Of a stretch of DNA of 8,331 bases, positions 1 through 4,889 are shown piece after piece. The stretch covers positions 1 through 8,331 of the forward strand of contig JAHFER010000062.1 of NCBI GenBank assembly GCA_023248365.1, in the 5' to 3' direction. Both the position numbers and the translations under genes were made by a program. The notes below the pieces were generated by a model that was given only the letters and a program-made list of their open reading frames with translations, was not told the origin of the DNA and made no database searches. Numbering within the stretch: the first letter of the stretch is position 1; every line of letters starts with the position of its first letter. Source of the stretch: Nitrospirota bacterium (lineage in GTDB: Bacteria > Nitrospirota > 9FT-COMBO-42-15 > HDB-SIOI813).

Positions 1-129
1 TGCAGCAGTGGATGCAGGATGTCTCCTCCAGCTCATGGAAAACCGCTTACAATCAAACGACCATCCAATCCTCTTATCAATGCCGCAGACCCATTATCTG
101 AAGTTTGTGGTGGTGAGGAAGAGGGGAAG
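1..129. repeat. 129-bp direct repeat, copy A
   Basis: This stretch recurs at 1570-1698 with four mismatches (positions 4, 7, 10 and 28), so about 97% identity. Three of the four mismatches fall in the first ten bases, and similarity stops abruptly at 130/1699. Copy A may continue upstream of the window. The repeat is open in one frame on each strand. The plus frame gives a 40-codon product in copy A (19-141) and a 47-codon product in copy B (1588-1731). I do not recognise either and do not call them genes. The two copies bracket the ParE-type TA operon and the group II intron, so recombination between them could delete or duplicate that 1.4-kb block. Confidence 0.9.
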
Positions 130-199
130 GTAATTGAGTGAAATAAGGAAAACAGGTTCAAAACTTATACCTGTCCTCAATATCCATGCCTTTCAGAGA

Positions 200-228
200 T
201 TGAAATACTAACTCCTTCCGGGTATACT
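200..228 (+). promoter_or_regulatory. Sigma-70-like promoter of the ParE-type TA operon
   Basis: A TTGAAA box at 200-205 and a TATACT box at 223-228 are 17 bp apart. The start of transcription would fall near 235, giving a short leader of about 20 nt that contains the strong AAAGGAGG ribosome binding site (241-248), 7 nt before the ATG at 256. Both boxes differ from consensus by one base, which makes this the best promoter match in the window. Confidence 0.65.
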
Positions 229-255
229 TACTTTCAAACAAAAGGAGGTCGCCTT

Positions 256-444
256 ATGTCAAGGGTAATGCAGAAAGAAGAAGCTCACAAACTTATTGAT
301 CGGTTGCCCGAGAAGGCCACATGGGATGACCTCATGCACGAGATATACGTACGCGAGGCCATTGAAATGGGGTTGGCGGATAGTAAGGCCGGCAGGACAA
401 AAGATGTGAAAGAAGTCCGGGCCAAGTATGGCCTTCCGGAATGA
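256..444 (+). CDS. Small antitoxin of a RelE/ParE-type TA pair
   Basis: This 62-residue, charge-rich protein lies immediately upstream of a ParE/RelE-family toxin and overlaps it by ATGA (441-444), the usual layout of a type II antitoxin-toxin operon with translational coupling. The centre reads LPEKATWDDLMHEIYVREAI (residues 17-36). I associate this kind of short helical protein with RelE/ParE toxins; it does not look like a classical ribbon-helix-helix ParD. The C-terminal part, DVKEVRAKYGLPE, may be the toxin-wrapping segment. The start is supported by AAAGGAGG at 241-248. In such systems the antitoxin binds and neutralises the toxin, usually with autoregulation. Assignment rests on context and general resemblance, so the antitoxin role is fairly safe and the subfamily is not. 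Confidence 0.85.
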   Translation: MSRVMQKEEAHKLIDRLPEKATWDDLMHEIYVREAIEMGLADSKAGRTKDVKEVRAKYGLPE

Positions 445-752
445 GAGTTCACTGGACAGAAACGGCCCAAGGCCATCTTGATGCCATTCACGCCTATATT
501 GCCCAAGACTCTTCTACGTATGCCAGGCGCATGGTTGATCGTCTGACTCGGCGATCACAGCAAATTGCTGAGTTCCCTCTTTCTGGCCGCCGGGTACCAG
601 AGTATGAAATGGACCAGATTCGAGAGGTAATCGAAGGTTCATACCGGATTATCTATTACATAAATCCGGATCAGATCGATGTTTTGGCCGTGGTTCATGG
701 TTCCCAGGAGATTCTGCGTCAGGAAAGCTCAGAAAAAGGAGGTAGAACTTAG
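441..752 (+). CDS. RelE/ParE-family toxin
   Basis: This 103-residue protein has the usual ParE/RelE features. The N-terminus is W5-T-E-T-A with a helix ending in AIHAYIAQDS (residues 15-24). A central segment holds FPLSGRRVPE (45-54), followed by IREVIEGSYRIIYYI (60-74) and a C-terminal strand VLAVVHGSQ (81-89). The length is normal for the family. ParE members poison DNA gyrase and RelE members cleave mRNA at the ribosome; sequence alone does not tell which target applies here. The ATG overlaps the antitoxin stop (ATGA), so translation is probably coupled. The tail after residue 90 (polar, KGGRT end) is not part of the conserved fold. A terminator-like hairpin, split by an intron, begins 57 bp downstream. 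Confidence 0.9.
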   Translation: MRVHWTETAQGHLDAIHAYIAQDSSTYARRMVDRLTRRSQQIAEFPLSGRRVPEYEMDQIREVIEGSYRIIYYINPDQIDVLAVVHGSQEILRQESSEKGGRT

Positions 753-809
753 CCGTCATTGTGGAGAAGTTAGGAACGTCTCCAGATAGTCTTTCTCTTC
801 TTAATTATA

Positions 810-824
810 GGGGACAGATTTATT
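810..824. repeat. Left arm of 15-bp inverted repeat (split terminator-like hairpin)
   Basis: GGGGACAGATTTATT at 810-824 is the exact reverse complement of 1530-1544. It is also the 5' exon of the group II intron. Its last six bases, TTTATT (819-824), can serve as IBS1, because they pair with AATAGA (1023-1028) in intron domain I (five Watson-Crick pairs and one G-U). The same sequence is, from memory, a common palindromic motif in genomes that carry REP-associated Y1 transposases. That link is recall, not something shown here. Confidence 0.85.
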
Positions 825-1249
825 GTGCGGCCGGGCAAGGTCGTGTAGTCAAGCGGGTGCGAATCCCGTTCCGGAAGGCAGGCCAGCCGCCGGGTAGCGA
901 GTCCCTGGAGGTTTGGTGGTAACATCAGACTTTAAGCGTAGGACAGCGAGCAGATAGGCCGTAAGCCGAAAGGTTGAAGGGATTGAGCCTCGTAAGCGTC
1001 GCATTGGGAAGGACAACACTTTAATAGAGGTGGAAGTCAATACGAACATTGACGTTAATGGCAAGACGATGTTCGCTTCTCCGGGGTCAGAGACCATGTC
1101 ATGTCTGACATTGGGATTACACGGGCACCCGGGAGACCCTGTGTTATCTTCTTTCAAGAGGGAGGAAGGCAAAATCATGCATAGGGAGTCGGATGGTTTC
1201 GTAGTACCTGAGAAGGCGGGTAACTCCGCTGGAGGAAAGGAGGCCACAC

Positions 1250-1351
1250 ATGTCAGCGTGGTGTGAGGAAACACCGGCCGCTCACAGAAGCGGAGAAACG
1301 GTGGCAACAAAACTGCACCGCATAGCGGAAAAGGCGAAGCAAAATCTGTAA
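1250..1351 (+). pseudogene. N-terminal remnant of group II intron-encoded reverse transcriptase/maturase
   Basis: The ATG at 1250 follows AAAGGAGG (1236-1243) by six bases, the position where intron-encoded proteins begin in this kind of intron. The frame runs 33 codons to TAA at 1349-1351 and ends in ATKLHRIAEKAKQNL. That resembles the N-terminal TKL-RIAE-A-K helix of bacterial intron maturases, just before the reverse transcriptase domain. Domain V begins 14 nt after the stop. All of the reverse transcriptase, maturase and any endonuclease domains are therefore missing, most simply by one internal deletion within domain IV. The homology claim is from memory of the family and rests on about 15 residues. 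Confidence 0.6.
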
Positions 1352-1365
1352 ATTGAGCATGTGAG

Positions 1366-1398
1366 GAGCCGCGTGCGTAAATAGCGCAAGCACGGTTC
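1366..1398 (+). ncRNA. Group II intron domain V catalytic hairpin
   Basis: This 33-nt hairpin begins GAGCCG and ends CGGTTC. It contains the AGC catalytic triad at 1367-1369, a two-base bulge (AG) on the 3' side, and the distal helix TGCGT/GCGCA closed by an AAATA loop. Two departures from the consensus are visible. The terminal loop is not a GNRA tetraloop, and C1372 faces an A next to the bulge where a pair is normal. The fold remains convincing, but these changes could reduce splicing activity. Confidence 0.92.
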
Positions 1399-1443
1399 TG
1401 AGAGGGGCCGGGGACAACTGATGTATGGCTGAAATACAGTGGC

Positions 1444-1464
1444 ACCGCCGGGAAACCAGGCGGT
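1444..1464 (+). other. Extra hairpin inside intron domain VI
   Basis: ACCGCC (1444-1449) pairs with GGCGGT (1459-1464), and an inner GG/CC pair lies beyond a G-A mismatch, leaving an AAA loop. It lies in the roughly 90 nt between the two strands of the basal domain VI stem, so domain VI is enlarged by a structured insertion. A second weak helix (TGTAT 1422-1426 with ATACA 1434-1438) precedes it. Confidence 0.6.
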
Positions 1465-1529
1465 AACAGAGAAAACAAATATCATCCTACAGCATCGGGA
1501 GAAACCGGTCTACTCGACTACCGCTGGGA

Positions 1530-1552
1530 AATAAATCTGTCCCCTTTTTTTT
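1530..1552 (+). terminator. Right arm of split inverted repeat plus T8 tract
   Basis: AATAAATCTGTCCCC (1530-1544) is followed directly by eight T (1545-1552). It pairs perfectly over 15 bp with 810-824. With the intron removed, the loop would be the 11 nt at 1519-1529, giving a textbook intrinsic terminator shape for the upstream TA operon. With the intron present, the arms are about 705 nt apart. A REP-like palindrome is the alternative reading; the T tract favours terminator function in the plus direction. Confidence 0.65.
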
Positions 1553-1569
1553 ATTGATATTATACATGA

Positions 1570-1698
1570 TGCCGCTGTAGATGCAGGATGTCTCCTTCAG
1601 CTCATGGAAAACCGCTTACAATCAAACGACCATCCAATCCTCTTATCAATGCCGCAGACCCATTATCTGAAGTTTGTGGTGGTGAGGAAGAGGGGAAG
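1570..1698. repeat. 129-bp direct repeat, copy B
   Basis: This is the second copy of 1-129, 125 of 129 bases identical. It begins 17 bp after the T tract of the split hairpin and ends about 80 bp before the higA stop. No terminal inverted repeats or target duplications flank it, so it looks like a segmental duplication or a fragment of a larger dispersed repeat, not a complete insertion sequence. The rest of 1699-1776 contains nothing I recognise. Confidence 0.9.
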
Positions 1699-1776
1699 AT
1701 GATTGCTGAGGGAAGGGAAAGTGCTTTCTAACAGCGATGCTTTAGCAAAGTTATAAAGGAAATGGCAAAGTCTATA

Positions 1777-2070
1777 TTATACTGCAATAGCTTCAATGTT
1801 CTTCCAGTCATTTGATTCATGAGAGGCGTACCATAAATCATAGTTTTGTTGCAGCGTAAGCCAGAGTTCAGGTGTTGTATTGAATGCTTTTGATAATCGT
1901 AAAGCCATAACAGGGCTGACTGAGCCATGTTCGTTAATAATCCTGGAAAGAGTTTTTCTCGATACCTTAAGTATTTCTGAAAGTTCCGAAACAGTTAAAG
2001 ATAAAGGTTCTATATACTGTCTTTTTAAGATACCACCAGGGTGTGTTGGCGGCCGTTTACGATTTCTCAT
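1777..2070 (-). CDS. higA: HigA-family antitoxin (XRE helix-turn-helix)
   Basis: This 97-residue protein begins MRNRKRPPTHPGGILK, the signature N-terminus of HigA/VapI antitoxins. It continues with an XRE helix-turn-helix at about residues 25-52 (SLTVSELSEILKVSRKTLSR) and the family C-terminus SPVMALRLSKAFNTTPELWL followed by QQNYDLW. HigA neutralises the HigB ribonuclease and represses its own operon. The start at 2070 is chosen because AGGAGG (2083-2078) lies 7 nt upstream. The reading frame extends upstream to 2172, but those 34 codons come from an inserted repeat and are not family-like. higB lies upstream on the same strand, separated by that 187-bp insertion. The antitoxin's own ribosome binding site is intact. 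Confidence 0.93.
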   Translation of the reverse strand: MRNRKRPPTHPGGILKRQYIEPLSLTVSELSEILKVSRKTLSRIINEHGSVSPVMALRLSKAFNTTPELWLTLQQNYDLWYASHESNDWKNIEAIAV

Positions 2071-2083
2071 TCCTAATCCTCCT

Positions 2084-2089
2084 AATGAT
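2084..2089. repeat. AATGAT target-site duplication, higA side
   Basis: AATGAT occurs immediately outside the left terminal inverted repeat and again immediately outside the right one (2277-2282). Exact placement at both ends argues for a 6-bp target duplication. Confidence 0.65.
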
Positions 2090-2276
2090 GACGGCTTCGT
2101 AAAAAGCGGGGTACCCATTGCTACGAAGTAAATGCAATGGGTCGTGCGTCGTTGCGCTGCATCCTTCGTCATTGCGGCGTACCAACAAAGTACGCCTCAT
2201 TCCTCAGGATTTGCGCGCCTTGCACCTGGAGCTTTTTACAAAGCCGTACGCTTCCCTGACTTTTTACGAGGCTATC
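2090..2276. mobile_element. MITE-like element inserted in the higBA operon
   Basis: The 187-bp element has 17-bp terminal inverted repeats, 2090-2106 and 2260-2276, that match at 14 of 17 positions and share the core TCGTAAAAAG. It codes for no protein. A second, inner copy of the end motif at 2231-2247 matches the reverse complement of 2091-2107 at 16 of 17 positions, so the right side carries the end twice. Internal hairpins are ACCCATTGC/GCAATGGGT (2113-2121 with 2134-2142) and GGCGTAC/GTACGCC (2176-2182 with 2190-2196). AATGAT flanks both outer ends. The element resembles non-autonomous repeats I recall from Desulfobacterota genomes; no transposase is present to name the parent family. 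Confidence 0.75.
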
Positions 2277-2553
2277 AATGATAGTCTATATAATTTATAT
2301 TATCTGCGCTACCTTCTGTAAAGGTGAACACAACTCTCCAGTTTCCCGATACTTTTATACTCCATAATCCTTTCATTTCGCCCTTGAGCTGGTGTAAATC
2401 AGATCCTGGGAAATTCATATCTTTTACTTCTTTTGCTGCATCAAGTCTATCAAGAATGTCAGCTAATTTCTGAGCATGTTGTGCTTGAATACCCTTCCTG
2501 GAATTATCATAGAAAAAATCTTCCAGTCCCTTATGTCTAAAACTTTTGATCAC
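2275..2553 (-). CDS. higB: HigB-family toxin (RelE superfamily ribonuclease)
   Basis: This 92-residue protein carries the HigB signature from end to end: MIKSFRHKGLEDFF at the start, GIQAQHAQKLADILDRLDAA (residues 21-40), FPGSDLHQLKGEMKGLWSI (48-66), VSGNWRVVF (68-76) and the terminal INYIDYH. HigB cleaves mRNA on the ribosome. The start codon is GTG (2553-2551); a nearby ATG at 2558-2556 is out of frame and runs straight into TAG. No good ribosome binding site precedes the GTG, so toxin translation is probably weak. The toxin-first order is normal for higBA. The last codon is followed by TGA, supplied at the junction with the inserted element; without the insertion the stop would be TAG in the same place. 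Confidence 0.94.
   Translation of the reverse strand: MIKSFRHKGLEDFFYDNSRKGIQAQHAQKLADILDRLDAAKEVKDMNFPGSDLHQLKGEMKGLWSIKVSGNWRVVFTFTEGSADNINYIDYH
2277..2282. repeat. AATGAT target-site duplication, higB side
   Basis: This is the second copy of AATGAT, overlapping the last codon and the first base of the higB stop. Removing the element and one copy gives, on the minus strand, CAT TAG followed by GAGGATTAGGA and the higA ATG. Confidence 0.65.
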
Positions 2554-2559
2554 TACATG

Positions 2560-2588
2560 ACAGTAACCTACATGGTTACATCAGTCAA
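2560..2588 (-). promoter_or_regulatory. Putative higBA promoter
   Basis: Read on the minus strand, TTGACT (2588-2583) and TACTGT (2565-2560) are 17 bp apart, directly upstream of the higB GTG. The -35 box is good and the -10 box is poor (3 of 6 matches). Its overlap with the palindrome at 2563-2579 supports a repressible promoter. Confidence 0.4.
2563..2579. promoter_or_regulatory. Palindromic operator candidate for HigA
   Basis: GTAACC and GGTTAC form a perfect inverted repeat with a 5-bp spacer, 10 bp upstream of the higB start codon and overlapping the proposed promoter. HigA proteins bind short palindromes in exactly this place to repress their operons. The match is by position and symmetry, not by a known motif. 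Confidence 0.5.
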
Positions 2589-2619
2589 GAATTAATTTTG
2601 ACATGGCGAAAATTTTCTG

Positions 2620-2648
2620 TTGATTTATTGTAATACTGATGATATATT
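2620..2648 (+). promoter_or_regulatory. Putative sucCD promoter
   Basis: TTGATT (2620-2625) and TATATT (2643-2648) are separated by 17 bp. They lie about 70 bp upstream of the sucC start in an AT-rich divergent region shared with higBA. A TTGACA at 2598-2603 lacks a good partner box. Confidence 0.4.
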
Positions 2649-2687
2649 TTGCCCCTGATGTACTAAATCTAACAATTGATGCAGATG

Positions 2688-2708
2688 GACTTTTTACGAA
2701 GCCATCAT
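2688..2708. repeat. Solo end of the MITE-like repeat, upstream of sucC
   Basis: Read in reverse complement, this stretch gives TGATGGCTTCGTAAAAAGTC. It matches the left end of the element at 2090-2276 except for two missing bases. No partner end is nearby. It lies in the sucC leader, ending one base before the AGGGGA ribosome binding site (2709-2714). Confidence 0.65.
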
Positions 2709-2720
2709 AGGGGAACTGAT

Positions 2721-3890
2721 ATGAACATACATGAGTTTCAGGCAAAGAGATTGTTTGCTCAATACAATATCCCCGTTCCTGACGGGAAGGCGGTATATTC
2801 TGCAGAAGAAGCAGCACAGTATGCAAAGGAGGTAACCACAGATGTGGCAGTGGTTAAGGCCCAGATACATGCAGGGGGCCGGGGTAAGGCAGGCGGGGTA
2901 AAGCTGGCCAAAGATAAGAAGGATATTGCGGTATATGCAAAGGAGCTTCTGGGAAAGACCCTCGTAACACACCAGACCGGCCCTGAAGGAAGGTGTGTAA
3001 GGAAACTCCTGATTGAAGAAGGTATTGCTATTGCTAAGGAGCTTTATCTAAGCCTTTTGATTGATCGTACATACAGCAGGCCTGTATTTATAACAAGTCT
3101 TGAAGGCGGTATGGAGATAGAAGAGGTCGCTGAGAAAACGCCTGAAAAGGTAATTAAAGAGTATATAGACCCTTCTGTAGGCTTTCAGCAGTTCAACGGC
3201 AGGAATATGGCATTCAGGCTTGGTCTTGCCCCTGAAATAATAAAGCAGTTTATAGCTATGGCCGGAAATCTTTACAGACTGCTTACAGAGAAAGGCGCCT
3301 CTTTAATAGAGATTAATCCTCTTGTTATCACAAAAGATAACAGGCTAATTGCACTTGATGCAAAGATGAGCTTTGATGATAATGCGCTTTACAGGAATGA
3401 GGACATAAAGGCATTACGTGATCTTGATGAAGAGGAAGAGCTTGAAATTGAGGCGTCTAAGCACGGACTTAATTATATAAAACTCAATGGGAATATCGGG
3501 TGTATGGTGAATGGCGCCGGCCTTGCAATGGCTACTATGGACGTTATCAAACTTGCGGGGAGTGAGCCTGCAAATTTTCTTGATGTCGGCGGCGGCGCTT
3601 CAAAAGAGACTGTGAAGCAGGCCTTCCAGATTCTGCTTGCGGATAAGAATGTAAAAGGGGTATTTGTAAATATATTCGGCGGGATTGTGAGATGTGAGAG
3701 GATAGCCGGCGGTATTATCGAGGCGGCTAAAGAGGTTGAGATAAAAGTGCCGCTTGTTGTAAGGCTTGCAGGTACAAATGCTGTTGAAGGGCTTGAAATG
3801 CTCAGGGAATCAGGGCTTAATCTTGAAGTTGCCTCAGATATGTGGGAAGGGGCGCAGAAGGTGGTTAAGTTAGTCATGGGGAGTGTGTAA
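2721..3890 (+). CDS. sucC: Succinyl-CoA synthetase beta subunit
   Basis: This 389-residue protein, the same size as E. coli SucC, is the ATP-grasp subunit. With SucD it converts succinyl-CoA, phosphate and NDP to succinate, CoA and NTP in the TCA cycle (reversible). It starts MNIHEFQAKRLF and has the glycine-rich AGGRGKAGGV (residues 51-60). The magnesium ligands are N199 in LIEINPLV and D213 in ALDAKMSFDDNA. The C-terminal flavodoxin-like ligase domain has GCMVNGAGLAMATMD (260-274), NFLDVGGGA (285-293), NIFGGIVRC (317-325) and RLAGTN (348-353). The ATG at 2721 is preferred because it begins the conserved N-terminus and follows AGGGGA by six bases; an in-frame ATG at 2676 would add 15 residues encoded partly by a repeat. 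sucD follows after 79 bp. Confidence 0.97.
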   Translation: MNIHEFQAKRLFAQYNIPVPDGKAVYSAEEAAQYAKEVTTDVAVVKAQIHAGGRGKAGGVKLAKDKKDIAVYAKELLGKTLVTHQTGPEGRCVRKLLIEEGIAIAKELYLSLLIDRTYSRPVFITSLEGGMEIEEVAEKTPEKVIKEYIDPSVGFQQFNGRNMAFRLGLAPEIIKQFIAMAGNLYRLLTEKGASLIEINPLVITKDNRLIALDAKMSFDDNALYRNEDIKALRDLDEEEELEIEASKHGLNYIKLNGNIGCMVNGAGLAMATMDVIKLAGSEPANFLDVGGGASKETVKQAFQILLADKNVKGVFVNIFGGIVRCERIAGGIIEAAKEVEIKVPLVVRLAGTNAVEGLEMLRESGLNLEVASDMWEGAQKVVKLVMGSV

Positions 3891-3931
3891 TGGGAAATGG
3901 GTTATGAGTAATGAGTAATGGGTGATGCGGC
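3890..3931. repeat. Degenerate 7-bp tandem repeat between sucC and sucD
   Basis: Six consecutive heptamers all start with ATG: ATGGGAA, ATGGGTT, ATGAGTA, ATGAGTA, ATGGGTG, ATGCGGC. The consensus is ATGRGTA. The array begins with the last base of the sucC stop codon. It is followed by about 38 bp that hold the sucD ribosome binding site. Confidence 0.75.
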
Positions 3932-3969
3932 AGGAGTAAGAAAAACATAATAAGGGAAGGGGTGCAAAA

Positions 3970-4842
3970 ATGAGTATCCTTGTTAATAAAAATACAAGAC
4001 TTATGGTGCAGGGGATAACCGGTAAGGAGGGTTCCTTTCATGCAAGCGCATGTCTGGAATACGGGACAAATATTGTAGCTGGTGTGACTCCTGGAAAAGG
4101 CGGTACAGAGTTTGAAGGGGTTCCGGTATTCAATACAGTAAAACAGGCTGTTATGGCTACAGGCCCTAATGTATCATTGATATTTGTGCCTCCACCCTTT
4201 GCCGCAGATGCCATAATGGAATCTGCTGAGGCAGAGATTCCTCTGATTATATGCATTACAGAGGGGATTCCTGTAATGGACATGGTTAATGTAAAGAGAT
4301 TCATGGAAGGGAAGAAGAGCAGGCTTATTGGTCCTAATTGTCCGGGTATTATTACACCGGACGAGTGTAAGATAGGTATTATGCCAGGTTTCATCCATAA
4401 GAAGGGGAGAATCGGTGTTATTTCAAGAAGCGGAACCCTTACCTATGAGGCGGTCTGGCAGTTAACAAAGGCAGGGCTTGGACAGTCTACATGTATTGGT
4501 ATAGGCGGCGACCCTGTAAATGGTTCAAATTTTATTGACCTTCTTGGGATGTTTGAGAAGGATAATGATACAGATGCAGTAGTTATGATTGGCGAGATTG
4601 GCGGAGATGCAGAGGAGCGTGCTGCTGAGTATATTAAATCTGATTTCTCCAAACCTGTGGTAGGTTTTATTGCCGGTATTACAGCCCCTCCCGGACGAAG
4701 AATGGGACATGCCGGTGCGATTATCTCAGGAGGCAAGGGTACAGCATCAGAGAAGATGGCTGCAATGGAAAAGGCCGGTATATATGTTGTACGAAATCCC
4801 GCATTAATCGGTCAGACCGTTGTTGAGGCGCTGAAAAGGTGA
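3970..4842 (+). CDS. sucD: Succinyl-CoA synthetase alpha subunit
   Basis: This 290-residue protein has the normal SucD length. It contains the CoA-binding Rossmann motif GITGKEGSFH (residues 15-24), GPNCPG (121-126), SRSGTLTYE (152-160), GIGGDPVNGS (177-186) and PGRRMGHAGAII (241-252). H247 in the last motif is the histidine phosphorylated in the reaction. It forms the active site together with SucC. A purine-rich GGGAAGGGG precedes the ATG by seven bases (3954-3962). The gene is the second and last of the sucCD operon and converges with the zip gene downstream. The TGA stop overlaps a degenerate repeat end (4841-4864). Confidence 0.97.
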   Translation: MSILVNKNTRLMVQGITGKEGSFHASACLEYGTNIVAGVTPGKGGTEFEGVPVFNTVKQAVMATGPNVSLIFVPPPFAADAIMESAEAEIPLIICITEGIPVMDMVNVKRFMEGKKSRLIGPNCPGIITPDECKIGIMPGFIHKKGRIGVISRSGTLTYEAVWQLTKAGLGQSTCIGIGGDPVNGSNFIDLLGMFEKDNDTDAVVMIGEIGGDAEERAAEYIKSDFSKPVVGFIAGITAPPGRRMGHAGAIISGGKGTASEKMAAMEKAGIYVVRNPALIGQTVVEALKR

Positions 4843-4864
4843 CTTTTTTGCGAGGGCATCAATC
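4841..4864. repeat. Degenerate solo repeat end at the sucD terminus
   Basis: GACTTTTTTGCGAGGGCATCAATC resembles the right end of the 2090-2276 element, with the shared pattern GACTTTTT, then CGAGG, then ATCAAT. It overlaps the sucD stop and fills half of the 47-bp convergent gap before the zip stop. Similarity is lower than for the copy at 2688. Confidence 0.45.
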
Positions 4865-4889
4865 TTACACATAAGCTCATCTGAGATGC

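Larger units (their letters stand above)
825..1518 (+). mobile_element. Group II intron with degenerate maturase ORF
   Basis: The 694-nt element starts with GTGCG, the group II 5' consensus, and ends in CTACTCGAC with AC at 1517-1518. The body carries text typical of bacterial intron domains I-III, for example GTAGTACCTGAGAAG at 1201-1215 and the GGAGGAAAGGAGG stretch at 1231-1243. Domain V is clear at 1366-1398. A domain VI stem forms between 1406-1411 and 1505-1510, with A1512 as the likely branch point, seven nucleotides from the 3' end inclusive. EBS1 AATAGA (1023-1028) matches IBS1 TTTATT (819-824). Only a 33-codon stub of the intron-encoded protein remains (1250-1351), so splicing or mobility would need self-splicing or a maturase supplied in trans. 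Domain VI is about 110 nt, far longer than usual. Boundaries are confident to within a few bases; the structural class is not assigned. Confidence 0.9.

Noticed and set aside
152..174. ACAGGT/ACCTGT inverted repeat upstream of the TA promoter
   Set aside because: It has only 6-bp arms with an 11-bp loop, lies upstream of the -35 box and lacks a T tract, so it is too weak to call an operator or terminator.
825..900. tRNA-like text GGGTGCGAATCCC near 850-875
   Set aside because: It resembles a T-arm, but there is no acceptor stem, anticodon arm or D-arm in the right places. It belongs to intron domain I.
1030..1266. 78-codon plus-strand open frame inside the intron
   Set aside because: It lies in domains I-III, whose sequence is explained by conserved RNA structure. 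It begins at a GTG in the EBS1 region and runs past the real start of the maturase stub in another frame.
849..1478. 209-codon open frame on the minus strand across the intron
   Set aside because: It is antisense to the intron ribozyme, has no ribosome binding site or recognisable domain, and its composition reflects the structured GC-rich RNA. Such frames are often misannotated as hypothetical proteins.
2071..2172. 34-codon N-terminal extension of HigA
   Set aside because: These codons come from the inserted element, and the family N-terminus MxxRKRPPTHPG starts at 2070 with its own AGGAGG.
2118..2321. Plus-strand 67-codon open frame through the MITE-like element
   Set aside because: It spans the element and the antisense end of higB and shows no protein-like signature.
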